Source: CAWABB01 sp963780165 (GTDB lineage Bacteria; Bacteroidota; Ignavibacteria; UBA10030; UBA6906). From it: a stretch of 64,000 nt of DNA. The notes below the pieces were generated by a model, which worked only from the letters and a program-made list of their open reading frames with translations, had not been told where the DNA came from and did no database searches. Below, piece after piece: positions 8,093 through 16,981 of this stretch. The first letter of the stretch is position 1. Each line of letters starts with the position of its first letter. A program made the translations under genes and the position numbers. The stretch is taken from contig CAWABB010000004.1 in the NCBI GenBank assembly GCA_963780165.1, positions 62,001 through 126,000 of the forward strand. The letters are read 5' to 3'.

Positions 8093-8953
8093 TCAGCGGG
8101 CCGCGGCTGCTCCGTACACCATAGCCTCAAGGCGTGCGACGCGTTCCTCCATCGGCGGATGCGTGCTGAACAGCTTCATCAATCCGCCGCCGGTCAGCGG
8201 GTTCACGATGAACATGTGTGCCGTGGCGGGAGACGCCTGCATCGGGATCTGGTGCGCCTTCGCGTCGAGCTTCCGGAGGGCGCTCGACAGCGCAAGGGGG
8301 TTGCCCGCGATCTGTGCGCCGCCCTCATCCGCGAGAAACTCACGCGAGCGGGAGATCGCCATCTGGACCATCATCGCCGCGATCGGCGCGACGATCATCA
8401 TGGCAAGACCCGCGATAGGATTTCCGCCCTCGTCGTCGGAGCTTCTGCCGCCCCCGAAGATCATCGCCCACTGGGCCATGTTGGCAATCATGCTGATCGC
8501 ACCTGCCATCGTCGCCGCGACGGTTCCAACCAGGATGTCGCGGTGCTTGACGTGCGCGAGCTCGTGCCCGATCACGCCCCGCAGTTCGTCGCGCGCGAGC
8601 GTGCGCATGATGCCTTGCGTCACGGCCACGGCTGCGTGCTCCGGATTCCGTCCGGTCGCGAACGCATTGGGCTGGTCGCTCGGGATGACGTACACCTTCG
8701 GCATCGGGAGGTTTGCCCGGTTGCTCAGCTCCTGCACCATCTGGTAGAGGTCAGGGGCGTCAGCTTGCGTGACCGGCTGCGCCTTGTACATCCGAAGGAC
8801 CAGCTTGTCGCTGAACCAGTAGGTCCCGAAATTCATGACGGCGGCAAGGACAAAAGCCATGATCATCCCGCCTTCGCCGCCCAGCAGCCTGCCGATGAAG
8901 ACGAGCATAACTGTCAGGATTCCCATCAGGAGGAATGTCTTCATGGTGTTCAT
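8093..8953 (-). CDS. htpX: Zinc metalloprotease HtpX (M48B)
   Basis: 286 aa from MNTMKTFLL, the usual length of HtpX; the frame continues upstream into the divergent udk gene but that part has no family character. Two N-terminal membrane segments (about 6-45) are followed by the catalytic HELAH at 130-134, two more hydrophobic segments (about 145-200) and the downstream Glu region (SRSREFLADEGGA). HtpX is an inner-membrane protease that degrades misfolded membrane proteins. The gene is monocistronic and divergent from udk, with a 235-bp spacer between them. An AT-rich TATATTATT lies about 55 bases upstream of the start on this strand. Confidence 0.93.
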   Translation of the reverse strand: MNTMKTFLLMGILTVMLVFIGRLLGGEGGMIMAFVLAAVMNFGTYWFSDKLVLRMYKAQPVTQADAPDLYQMVQELSNRANLPMPKVYVIPSDQPNAFATGRNPEHAAVAVTQGIMRTLARDELRGVIGHELAHVKHRDILVGTVAATMAGAISMIANMAQWAMIFGGGRSSDDEGGNPIAGLAMMIVAPIAAMMVQMAISRSREFLADEGGAQIAGNPLALSSALRKLDAKAHQIPMQASPATAHMFIVNPLTGGGLMKLFSTHPPMEERVARLEAMVYGAAAAR

Positions 8954-9188
8954 CGTGTCATCAACCCTGCATTGTTTCTGAAAAGGACGTGGACGAAAGC
9001 AACAATAATATAGAGAATCGCGTACACAGAAACGACGCTTCTGATGTAGGAACACACCGGAGGGGGGTGGACGTTCCGTGCAGCTGCTCCCAAAACCCGT
9101 ATAATCGGCTTGCTTCTTCAAAAACCCGCGCCTATCTTGATCGCGAGATCCCGCCCCGGTAACGAGCCCGTCCACGCCGGACCACTCA

Positions 9189-9815
9189 ATGTCGAAACAC
9201 ACACCATTGCTGATAGGCATCGCCGGCGGTACCGGTTCCGGGAAGACGTCTGTCACCAACGCGATCGCCGCAGAGTTCGGGAGCGACGCGCTCCTGGTCG
9301 TGCAGCACGATTCCTACTACCGGGACATCGGCGAGTACCGCGGCATTCCCCCTTCAGAGATCAATTTCGACCATCCCCGCGCGCTGGAGACGTCGCTGCT
9401 GATCGAGCACCTTTCACGCTTGAAGGCAGGACAACCGGTGGAGCAGCCTGTCTACGACTTTTCCACCCATCGCAGATCCGCCCGGACGGTGCGGCTGGAG
9501 TCCCGTGCTGTCGTCCTCGTGGATGGGATTCTTGTCCTTGCCGAGAAGGAACTGCGGGACCTTCTGGATATCAAGATCTTTGTCGATACCGATGCCGACG
9601 AGCGGTTCATCCGCAGGCTGCGGCGTGACATCAACGAGCGGGGGCGGACGCTCGAGTCGGTCATCGGCCAGTATCTGTCCAGCGTGAAGCCGATGCATCT
9701 GGAATTTGTCGAGCCCAGCAAGCGCTGGGCCGATGTCATTATCCCCGGGGGGGCGGAAAACACCGTCGCCGTCGGCATGGTTGTCACAATGATCCGGCAG
9801 AGGGTCGGCACGTAA
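9189..9815 (+). CDS. udk: Uridine kinase
   Basis: 208 aa, full length for the family. A P-loop (GIAGGTGSGKTSV, residues 9-21) is followed by the substrate motif QHDSYYRD, the NFDHP motif and the RRLRRDI lid region. It phosphorylates uridine/cytidine to the monophosphate in pyrimidine salvage, in the cytoplasm. A perfect TATAAT at 9100-9105 could be its -10 box but lacks a clear -35. The ribosome site is weak. The next gene follows after 44 bp. Confidence 0.93.
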   Translation: MSKHTPLLIGIAGGTGSGKTSVTNAIAAEFGSDALLVVQHDSYYRDIGEYRGIPPSEINFDHPRALETSLLIEHLSRLKAGQPVEQPVYDFSTHRRSARTVRLESRAVVLVDGILVLAEKELRDLLDIKIFVDTDADERFIRRLRRDINERGRTLESVIGQYLSSVKPMHLEFVEPSKRWADVIIPGGAENTVAVGMVVTMIRQRVGT

Positions 9816-9859
9816 TCCTGCCGGAAAGGACATGTCCATTCACCAACAGTGGAGTTCAC

Positions 9860-12346
9860 GTGAAGCGCATAGCTCTTGCATTTGCGGTGGTGGCAGCCGT
9901 CATGCTTCTCGCGGGCTGCGGAAGCTCTGAGTCCGCGACGACGGGTGGCGCGAACCAGGCCCCCGGGGGGAAGCCCGGCGGCGACAAGAAGGAAGGCATC
10001 AAGCCGTTCGCCGAAGTGATCACGAAGGAGGCAAAATCCGATTCCGGGGTCTTCAATGTATACCGCGTGAAGCAGAAGTGGTACTACGAAATCCCCGCCG
10101 GCGAACTCGGCAAGGACTTCTTGCTTATCACCACGCAGGCGAAGGTGCAGACCGGTCTCGGGTACGGCGGCGACTACGTGAACACCCAGGTGGTCAGGTG
10201 GGAGCGCAACGGAGACCGGATACTTCTCCGGAGTTTCCTCTATAACGTTGTGGCAGCCGACAGCCTGCCGATCCACTATTCGGTTGAAAAGGCGTCCAAC
10301 CCTCCGATTCTCGCGGCGTTCGATCTGCAGGCATACAACAGGGACAGCAGCGCATTCGTCATCGATGTGACCGACTTTTATACATCAGACATGACGGAGA
10401 TCGGCCTCGGCCGTGGAGCGCGCGAGCAGTTCAAGGTCCGGCGGCTTGACGGAAAGCGCTCGTTCATCGACTCCGTGAGGGCGTTCCCGACGAACGTTGA
10501 AGTGGATGTCACGTTGACCTACGACGCGGGACAGGTTCCGGCGGACGACGCCTTGAGCACGATCACGGTGACGCTGCATCACTCGATGGTCCGCCTGCCC
10601 GACCAGCCGCTGCTGCCACGCCTTGCCGACGAGCGGGTGGGCTACTTCACCACGGAGCAGATCGACTTCGGCATGAAATCGCAACGTGCGGAGCGGCGAG
10701 AGTACATCACGAGATGGCGGCTCGAGCCCGGCGACTCGGCTGCGTATGCGCGCGGGCAGCTGGTCGAACCCAAGAAGCCGATCATCTTTTACGTCGACCG
10801 CGGCGTGCCTGATGTCTGGCGCCCGTGGTTGAAGAAGGGGATCGAGGACTGGCAGCCGGCGTTCGAAAAGGCCGGGTTCAAGAACGCGATCCTCGCCAAG
10901 GACCCGCCCGATCCGAAAGTCGATCCCGATTGGAGGTCTGAGGATGCGCGGTATTCGACGATCCGATGGCTGCCGTCTCCGATCGAGAATGCCTACGGTC
11001 CGTCCATCGCCGACCCACGGAGCGGCGAGATCCTGGACGCGGATATCGGGTTCTTCCACAACGTCATGAACCTCGCCAGGAACTGGTATTTCGTGCAGAC
11101 CGGCGGGGTGGATCCCGCGACTGACAGACTTCCGCTCCCGGACAGCCTGATGGGTGAGCTGCTCCGCTACATTGCCGCGCATGAGGTGGGTCATTCGCTC
11201 GGATTCCAGCACAACATGAAGGCCACGTCGCAGTACCCTGTGGACAGTCTCCGCAGCCGCACGTTCACGGAGAAGTACGGGACAGAAGCGTCGATCATGG
11301 ACTATGGCCGCTTCAATTATATTGCGCAGCCGGGGGACAACGCGCGTCTGATTCCGATGCTCGGCCCGTACGATCTCTTCGCCACCGAATGGGGGTACCG
11401 GGTGTTCCCCGGCGTCACGTCGCCTGATGACGAAAAGCCGATGCTGAATCGCATCGCTGCCAGGCAGGAAACGGAGCCGTATCTGCGCTTTGGCGGTCCG
11501 GACATGGTCGACCCGACCTCCCAGACGGAGGACCTCGGAGCCGATCCCATTGCGGCAACGCGCTACGGGCTGGCAAACATCAAGCGGGTGGCCGACAAGC
11601 TCATCGCAGCCACGACGAAAGAGGGGGAGGACTACGAGACGCTGCGCGAGATCTACACGCAGGTCGTGGGGCAGAGGAATCGCGAGCTCGGGCATGTCGT
11701 GGGGCTCATCGGGGGAGTGACGAGAACCACACGGGTTGCTGGCCAGGCGGGCATCGTGTACGAGCCCATACCGCGCGAAAGGCAGAAGGCTGCGATGGAC
11801 TTCCTGGTTGCCGAGGGCTTCCGCAAGCCCACCGAGATCCTGAAGCCGGAGATCCTGTCGTTGATCGAGCCGACGGGGACGCCCGAACGCGTGCTCGCGT
11901 CGCAGCGCGGATTGCTGGACGGAGTGATGAACAACTCCCGCATGGCCCGTCTCGTGACGCAGGAAGGGCTGGCCACGGCCGGACAGAAACCGTACAAGCT
12001 GAGCGACATGCTTGGCGACCTGCGCAAGGGCGTCTGGTCCGAGGTGTACGGGCCAAAGATTGAGGCTGACATCTATCGGCGCAATCTTCAGCGCGCGTAT
12101 CTGGACATCGTGAACGCGAAGCTCAACCCGGCACCGACGGCTGCGCCGACCGGCATGCCAGCCCAGTTCACCACATTCTTCGCGCCGCCGCCGGGCGAAG
12201 CGAAGGCGCTCTTGCGCAGCGAGCTGCTGGACCTCGATGCGCAGATCGCCCGCGCGCTTCCGAAAGCGTCGTCCCGTGAGATGAAGGCGCACCTTACGGA
12301 CGCACGGGCGCAGATCAAACGCATCCTGAATCCTGAAGGGAAGTAA
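9860..12346 (+). CDS. Secreted zinc-dependent metalloprotease lipoprotein (DUF5117/DUF5118 family)
   Basis: 828 aa from a GTG with GTGGAG just upstream. The N-terminus is a lipoprotein signal with lipobox LLAGC (Cys20) followed by a Ser/Gly/Pro linker. The middle matches the large DUF5117-type metalloproteases common in Bacteroidota. The zincin motif HEVGHSLGFQHN begins at His441, with a third zinc ligand His in HExGHxxGFxH and a Met-turn candidate SIMDYG about 30 residues later. It is likely exported and membrane anchored, degrading peptides outside the inner membrane. Substrate unknown. It is followed 3 bp later by the VOC gene. Confidence 0.88.
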   Translation: MKRIALAFAVVAAVMLLAGCGSSESATTGGANQAPGGKPGGDKKEGIKPFAEVITKEAKSDSGVFNVYRVKQKWYYEIPAGELGKDFLLITTQAKVQTGLGYGGDYVNTQVVRWERNGDRILLRSFLYNVVAADSLPIHYSVEKASNPPILAAFDLQAYNRDSSAFVIDVTDFYTSDMTEIGLGRGAREQFKVRRLDGKRSFIDSVRAFPTNVEVDVTLTYDAGQVPADDALSTITVTLHHSMVRLPDQPLLPRLADERVGYFTTEQIDFGMKSQRAERREYITRWRLEPGDSAAYARGQLVEPKKPIIFYVDRGVPDVWRPWLKKGIEDWQPAFEKAGFKNAILAKDPPDPKVDPDWRSEDARYSTIRWLPSPIENAYGPSIADPRSGEILDADIGFFHNVMNLARNWYFVQTGGVDPATDRLPLPDSLMGELLRYIAAHEVGHSLGFQHNMKATSQYPVDSLRSRTFTEKYGTEASIMDYGRFNYIAQPGDNARLIPMLGPYDLFATEWGYRVFPGVTSPDDEKPMLNRIAARQETEPYLRFGGPDMVDPTSQTEDLGADPIAATRYGLANIKRVADKLIAATTKEGEDYETLREIYTQVVGQRNRELGHVVGLIGGVTRTTRVAGQAGIVYEPIPRERQKAAMDFLVAEGFRKPTEILKPEILSLIEPTGTPERVLASQRGLLDGVMNNSRMARLVTQEGLATAGQKPYKLSDMLGDLRKGVWSEVYGPKIEADIYRRNLQRAYLDIVNAKLNPAPTAAPTGMPAQFTTFFAPPPGEAKALLRSELLDLDAQIARALPKASSREMKAHLTDARAQIKRILNPEGK

Positions 12347-12349
12347 GGC

Positions 12350-12817
12350 ATGGGAGCCCCTGTCGTTCACTGGGAGATCAACGCGCGGGATGCGCGGCGC
12401 CTGCAGCGGTTCTACGCATCGCTGTTTGACTGGACGGTGGATACCGACAACCCGTTGCGGTACGGGATGGTGTTGACGAAAGCGGGGACCGGCATCAACG
12501 GGGGGATCGGGCAGAACGATCCGTTCACGCCCGCGCCCGGCGTGACGTTTTACGTGCAGGTTCACGATCCTGAGGCCGTGCTTGACCGCGCGGTTTCCCT
12601 GGGCGCGAAGGTGATCACGCCCGTGACCGAGATCCCTGATATGGTCACGTTCGCACTCTTCCAGGATCCGGAAGGGAACATCATCGGCCTGTTGAAGGAG
12701 CTGCAGATCCGGGCGGTGCCGGCCCGGGCCGCGAGGCGAAAAGCGACGGGGCAAAGGCGGCTGTCAGGGGCAAAGGCCAAAATGAGAACGAAGGGGGATA
12801 CGAGGATGCAGCGATGA
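12350..12817 (+). CDS. VOC-superfamily (glyoxalase/bleomycin-resistance-like) protein
   Basis: 155 aa. The first 118 residues form one glyoxalase-fold unit: HWEINARDARRLQRFYASLFDW at the start, GGIGQ in the middle and FALFQDPEGNIIGLLK at the end. This is the subtype often annotated as a hydroxylase-like VOC protein. The last 35 residues are a basic low-complexity tail without a domain. It starts 3 bp after the protease stop and overlaps the next start (ATGA), so the three genes are probably one operon. Substrate not predictable. Confidence 0.83.
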   Translation: MGAPVVHWEINARDARRLQRFYASLFDWTVDTDNPLRYGMVLTKAGTGINGGIGQNDPFTPAPGVTFYVQVHDPEAVLDRAVSLGAKVITPVTEIPDMVTFALFQDPEGNIIGLLKELQIRAVPARAARRKATGQRRLSGAKAKMRTKGDTRMQR

Positions 12818-13296
12818 AGTCATCACGGTTCCTGCCGTTGATGGTTCCGGTCCTCGCCGGACTTTTGGTGCCGACGATCGCATTCTACGCGGCACAGCAC
12901 ATCAACGGCTATGTCCCGGGCGAAGACGGGGACGTTGATGAGGCTGTGGCCCAGGTTGCGGGCGGGCTTCCCTTGGTGACAGCCTTCACGACCCCTGGCT
13001 TCCTGGGGCTGGCCGCCTACCTCTTCTTCATGGGTGACCGATTCGGTTCGAGGTTCCCCTGGGCGGTTTCGATCGTGGGCACGGGGATCCTTGCGGCTCT
13101 CGTGTTTGGACCTCACACGTCGATGTACGAGCTGCTCTACTCACGCGGCAGGATGCACTCCACTGCCGGGATCGGCATCATGTTCGTGTCCTTCTACTGT
13201 ATCATTGCCGCTGCCGCCATCGCATTGGCAGCTCGACTCGCCGGCAATCGATGGTTCAGCGCGCTTCCGCCGACGATGGATCCCTCGAGAGGGTAG
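12814..13296 (+). CDS. Hypothetical four-helix membrane protein
   Basis: 160 aa with four hydrophobic segments (about 7-28, 55-72, 84-104 and 118-142) and short polar loops. The first loop is acidic (GEDGDVDE). Translation is coupled to the VOC gene by ATGA. The 3' end overlaps the convergent gene's 3' end by 41 bp. No family recognised; it is probably an inner-membrane protein. Confidence 0.7.
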   Translation: MKSSRFLPLMVPVLAGLLVPTIAFYAAQHINGYVPGEDGDVDEAVAQVAGGLPLVTAFTTPGFLGLAAYLFFMGDRFGSRFPWAVSIVGTGILAALVFGPHTSMYELLYSRGRMHSTAGIGIMFVSFYCIIAAAAIALAARLAGNRWFSALPPTMDPSRG

Positions 13297-14665
13297 AGGC
13301 CTCCAGCACGCGCGAGACGCCGGCCGATGCCGGGATCGTCTTGACCACCGGGCCGAAGCGAATGAGATACCCGGTCGACGGCTCGAGGTTTCCGATCACC
13401 ACCTTTGCCTTTCCGCTGCCAGCCGGGCTTTCGCCCGTCACGCGCCTCCAGCTCGATCCGTCCTCGCTTGCTTCTGCATAGGGCGTGACTGCTGAGGGGA
13501 GCGTCCATTCGATGACGATGCTTCTGGCGCCCGCGGTGATCTCCGCGGCCTCCTCGTCTTTCCCCTTGGGCAGGATCACCACCCGGTCGTAATCGGCCAC
13601 GACGATCTCCTTCGCGCCGAGCAGATCGATACCGTGCGGCGCGATGAATCCGCCGATAAGCCTTGCCTTCCAGGTCCGCAGGATGGTGCCGCTGGCATCA
13701 ACCTGATGCACGGCAGGATCTCCGGTGTCAGTCACGTAGACGGATCCGTCGCGGTCGGCAACAAGCGCGGCGGCATGGACGAGCGGCCCCCGCACCGTAT
13801 CCGGGCTGCCATCCCCGGCCGAGGCCTCGCGCAGGCTGACAATGAGCCGGCCGTCTGAGATTCTATACGTCCTTCCTCCGGCGGAGACCTCCGTCGTCGC
13901 GCGCACCGGGAATCTCGGCGGCACCTGGTTCAACAACTTCCCTTTCAGGTCCATCGCCAGCAGGAGATTGCGCTCGGGGTCGTGCACGACCACGTTTCCG
14001 GCGCCCGCGCGGACGTATCGCAGGCGATGCATGGATGGCTCACGCGAAGCACGGAACGCCTGGCCAGGGTTTGGCCCCGGGCGAACCACCAGATTCCGGA
14101 ATGAGGCTGAGGCGTCCGTCGATCGAAGGCCGATCCATCCGCCCGGACAGACCAGCTCCTGTGTCTCGACGACAGGGGCGCCGTTGACGTGGATGTCATA
14201 TGTGCGGGCCCGCGGATCTATACTGATTGCGAGCGTCATCCATCCGTCGATCGGCGGCGGCAGCGAGTTCTTGCCGGTCAATTCATCCGCACGCGAGCCT
14301 CGCATCAAGCCGGTCTCGATCGTCATGGCGGTGACACGGACGAAGTGCCCGACGGTGGCATCAGCGGTGTCATCCAGACCGAACAGGACTGTTGCGCCGG
14401 AGCCGGTCATTCCCGCCTCGATTATCAGGGGAACCGCTGCGGACCGGTACATCCGGTGGATGATGAGGCCTTCGGGCGAATCGGCGGTAATCTGCGCCAT
14501 CCCGTCTGCAAGTTTCCATGTGCCGGAGCACCGGCGCCAGGCGGTCTCGACAGGATCACGGAGAAGGTCCCCCGGGTCTGCGGGAGGAGCGACAGGAGCA
14601 GCGACAGCAGTCACAGTGAGAATCACGCTCACTATCAGCGGGAGGGGCGCGTATCGCACATGCAT
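13256..14665 (-). CDS. Secreted protein with laminin-G/DUF1080-like domain, NHL-like propeller and FN3-like end
   Basis: 469 aa from MHVRYAPLP; a GGAGAG site 5 bases upstream fixes this start rather than the one 33 bases earlier. A signal peptide (1-24) precedes a concanavalin-like domain (about 30-190; VNGAPVVETQELVCPGGWIGLRS). Repeats of six-bladed NHL type follow (about 200-370; DGSVYVTDTGDPAVHQVDASG, then IVVADYDRVVILPKG), then a fibronectin-III-like end (IEWTLPSAVTPYAEASEDG ... GYLIRFGP). No T9SS tail is present. It is probably periplasmic or surface exposed. Function unknown. It converges on and overlaps the preceding membrane protein gene. Confidence 0.72.
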   Translation of the reverse strand: MHVRYAPLPLIVSVILTVTAVAAPVAPPADPGDLLRDPVETAWRRCSGTWKLADGMAQITADSPEGLIIHRMYRSAAVPLIIEAGMTGSGATVLFGLDDTADATVGHFVRVTAMTIETGLMRGSRADELTGKNSLPPPIDGWMTLAISIDPRARTYDIHVNGAPVVETQELVCPGGWIGLRSTDASASFRNLVVRPGPNPGQAFRASREPSMHRLRYVRAGAGNVVVHDPERNLLLAMDLKGKLLNQVPPRFPVRATTEVSAGGRTYRISDGRLIVSLREASAGDGSPDTVRGPLVHAAALVADRDGSVYVTDTGDPAVHQVDASGTILRTWKARLIGGFIAPHGIDLLGAKEIVVADYDRVVILPKGKDEEAAEITAGARSIVIEWTLPSAVTPYAEASEDGSSWRRVTGESPAGSGKAKVVIGNLEPSTGYLIRFGPVVKTIPASAGVSRVLEASTLSRDPSSAEAR

Positions 14666-14772
14666 GGTTCTCTCCGGGCTCGTACGCGAGGACGCCATAG
14701 TTGTCCCTCAGAGGCACACATCCCATGCCCGGGGGGATGCGGCGGAAATGCGCAAAACGGGGAGGAGAGGGT

Positions 14773-15930
14773 CTATTTGGGGATGAATTCCCTCAGGAAC
14801 CCAAGTGCGGTGTCTATCTCGTAGGGAGTATTATAGAAATGGGGAGAGAACCGGATGAGGCCTTCTCTCAGCGAGACGAGGACGCCAGCCCCGCTCAACC
14901 CTGCGAAGGCGCGGCGCGGGTCGGTGCCTGAGGTGAAACCGATGGTGACGATCCCTGCCCGCTGAGCAGGATCGTGCGGGGTGTGGATCTCGACTCCGCC
15001 GATGTCGCGGAGTGCGGCAACGAGCCGACTCGAATTGCCGAGGACACGTTCCTCGACGACCGGGAGACCGACCTCGAGCAGGAGTCCCAGAGATGCGTGC
15101 ATCCCCCAGAGGGCAGGGAACGAGAGGGAGCCCGGTTCATATCGCCGTGCGGAGGCGGCCAGCGGCTGGTCGTACTTATAGAATTGCCACGGGTCGTCGA
15201 CCGACAGCCATCCGAGGTGAGACTGAGTGAGGCGGGATTGCAGCTCCTCGGTCAGGTACAGGAACCCGGAGCCGTGGGGACTGAGCTGCCACTTCTGGGC
15301 CCCTGCTGCGAGCGCGTCGATCTTCATTGCCTGCACATCCACCCGGACCGCGCCGACCGCTTGAATTCCGTCCACCGCGAAGATGATGTTCCGCCGCCGG
15401 CAGATGTCTCCGATTGCCGCAAGGTCCGCGCGATATCCGGAGAGGAACTGCACGGCGCTGAGCGCGACCAGCCGGGTCTGGGGGTTCAGCGCCGATTCGA
15501 CCATCTCCGGCGTGACCACGCCGCGTTCACAGTGAAGGAAGTCGAGCTCCACGCCCGCCTGTCGAAGCGCGATATAGGGGTACACGTTTGCCGGGAACTC
15601 AGCGCTGTTCAGGAGAATCCGGTCTCCGGTGCGCCAACGGACGCCGGAGGCGACAATCGCGATCCCCTCCGACGTATTGGGGGGGAAGGCAATCCGGTCG
15701 GGGGACGGGGCGTTGACGAGTGCCGCAACGCGCGAGCGCAGCTCGCCAACCATCTTCATGTCCGTGTCGAACGTATCGAGCGAGCCTGCCGACCGGTCGA
15801 AGAGGTGCCGCTGCATCGCTTCGAGCACTCGTGTGGAGAGCGGACCTGTCGCGGCGTGATCAAAGTAGATTCGGCCGGTCGAAACATGGGGGAAGAATGA
15901 GCGAATGTGCTCGAGGGCTGTCGGGATCAT
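14773..15930 (-). CDS. Class V aminotransferase-fold PLP enzyme (cysteine desulfurase/isopenicillin-N-epimerase-like)
   Basis: 385 aa from MIPTALEHIRS. Fold-type I PLP features: YFDHAATGPL at the N-terminus, NTSEGI for the phosphate cup, FAVDGIQAVGA with the PLP Asp, and the Schiff-base Lys in AGAQKWQLSPHGSGFLYL. The C-terminal SLREGLIRFSPHFYNT is typical of NifS/CsdB-related class V enzymes. No conserved Cys of the desulfurase active-site loop is evident, so it may be an aminotransferase, lyase or epimerase rather than a sulfur donor. It stands alone between neighbouring minus-strand genes with gaps over 100 bp. Confidence 0.83.
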   Translation of the reverse strand: MIPTALEHIRSFFPHVSTGRIYFDHAATGPLSTRVLEAMQRHLFDRSAGSLDTFDTDMKMVGELRSRVAALVNAPSPDRIAFPPNTSEGIAIVASGVRWRTGDRILLNSAEFPANVYPYIALRQAGVELDFLHCERGVVTPEMVESALNPQTRLVALSAVQFLSGYRADLAAIGDICRRRNIIFAVDGIQAVGAVRVDVQAMKIDALAAGAQKWQLSPHGSGFLYLTEELQSRLTQSHLGWLSVDDPWQFYKYDQPLAASARRYEPGSLSFPALWGMHASLGLLLEVGLPVVEERVLGNSSRLVAALRDIGGVEIHTPHDPAQRAGIVTIGFTSGTDPRRAFAGLSGAGVLVSLREGLIRFSPHFYNTPYEIDTALGFLREFIPK

Positions 15931-16054
15931 GGTATCCGTCGATATCCAATCGAGTAATGGTGTGCCCGACAAAGCGAGCCTGGGTTTGCCGGTTCGATGT
16001 GGTGTGCGATGTGCTGGGCTCCGGATATGCCGGGTCATGTGCGCGTGTGAAGCA

Positions 16055-16981
16055 TCACGTCCGCTTCCACCACATGATCTCCGTGGACGCGAACGATCTG
16101 GTCTTCTCTTCGAGCGCGGCGAGCTCTTCAGGCGCCATCGGATGAAATGTGCGGGCGATTCGCGCGTTCGCCTCGACCTCCTCCTTCGTCCCCATGCCGA
16201 CGATCGCGAGGCTGACAGGGAGCGAGAGCGAATAGCGGATGCTGTCCCCGATATGGCCGGTCACCTTGCCGGCCGCGAGGACCTTCATTGCAATCACTCC
16301 GATCGAGCGCTCACGCGCAAGCGGGAAGATATGCGGTCCGAAGTCGTTCACGAGCGCATCGGTGGAGCTGAGCGGCACAAGGACGGCGGCAAACGCGAAG
16401 CGCCGGCACGCTTCGACGATGACTTCCGGGCGTGTGTGGCCGGTGATGCCGATGTGTTTGCACAGCCCCTCATCCCTGGCACGTGTGGCGGCGGCGAGAG
16501 AGCCTCCGGGGGCGAATACCCGCTCCAGATCCCCCATGCTGTTCACGGCATGGATCTGGAGCAGGTCGACGTGATCAGTCTGCAGCCGCTCCAGGCTTCT
16601 TCCGATCTCCGCCCACGCAGCGCCGCGGTCGCGTTCGAGCGTCTTTGTGGCGAGGATTGCCTCGTTCCGCCGTGTGCGCATCACTGTGCCGACCTTCAGC
16701 TCCGCGTCACCATATGAGCTGGCGCAGTCTACGTAGGTGATGCCCGCATTCAGGCACGTTTCAACGACGGCCGCGCCTTCCTCGAGGGAGTGGCCGCCGA
16801 AGCCGATCGTTGCGCATCCGAGCCCGAGAATCGTGGGGTACAGCCCGGTCGACCCGAGCGCTCTTCGCGGGAGGGATTCCTCGTCGCCGTAGAGCCGGGC
16901 GTGCCCGAGCACGCCGGCGGCGAGAACGCCCCCGGCCGTGGTCCTTATGAAGTCGCGCCGCGTGATGGTGGACGTATTCAT
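16055..16981 (-). CDS. Tat-exported aldo/keto reductase
   Basis: 308 aa from MNTSTITRRDFIRTT, a twin-arginine signal (TRRDF) followed by a hydrophobic stretch ending near AGVLGHA. The mature part is an aldo/keto reductase barrel: YVDCASSYG (catalytic Asp and Tyr), ILATKT (Lys), LLQIHAV (His), and a C-terminal LAIVGMGTKEEVEAN typical of AKR family 11-14-like proteins. Export of a folded, cofactor-loaded reductase fits the Tat signal. Its start shares one base with the galactokinase stop (TGATG), so translation is probably coupled. Confidence 0.85.
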   Translation of the reverse strand: MNTSTITRRDFIRTTAGGVLAAGVLGHARLYGDEESLPRRALGSTGLYPTILGLGCATIGFGGHSLEEGAAVVETCLNAGITYVDCASSYGDAELKVGTVMRTRRNEAILATKTLERDRGAAWAEIGRSLERLQTDHVDLLQIHAVNSMGDLERVFAPGGSLAAATRARDEGLCKHIGITGHTRPEVIVEACRRFAFAAVLVPLSSTDALVNDFGPHIFPLARERSIGVIAMKVLAAGKVTGHIGDSIRYSLSLPVSLAIVGMGTKEEVEANARIARTFHPMAPEELAALEEKTRSFASTEIMWWKRT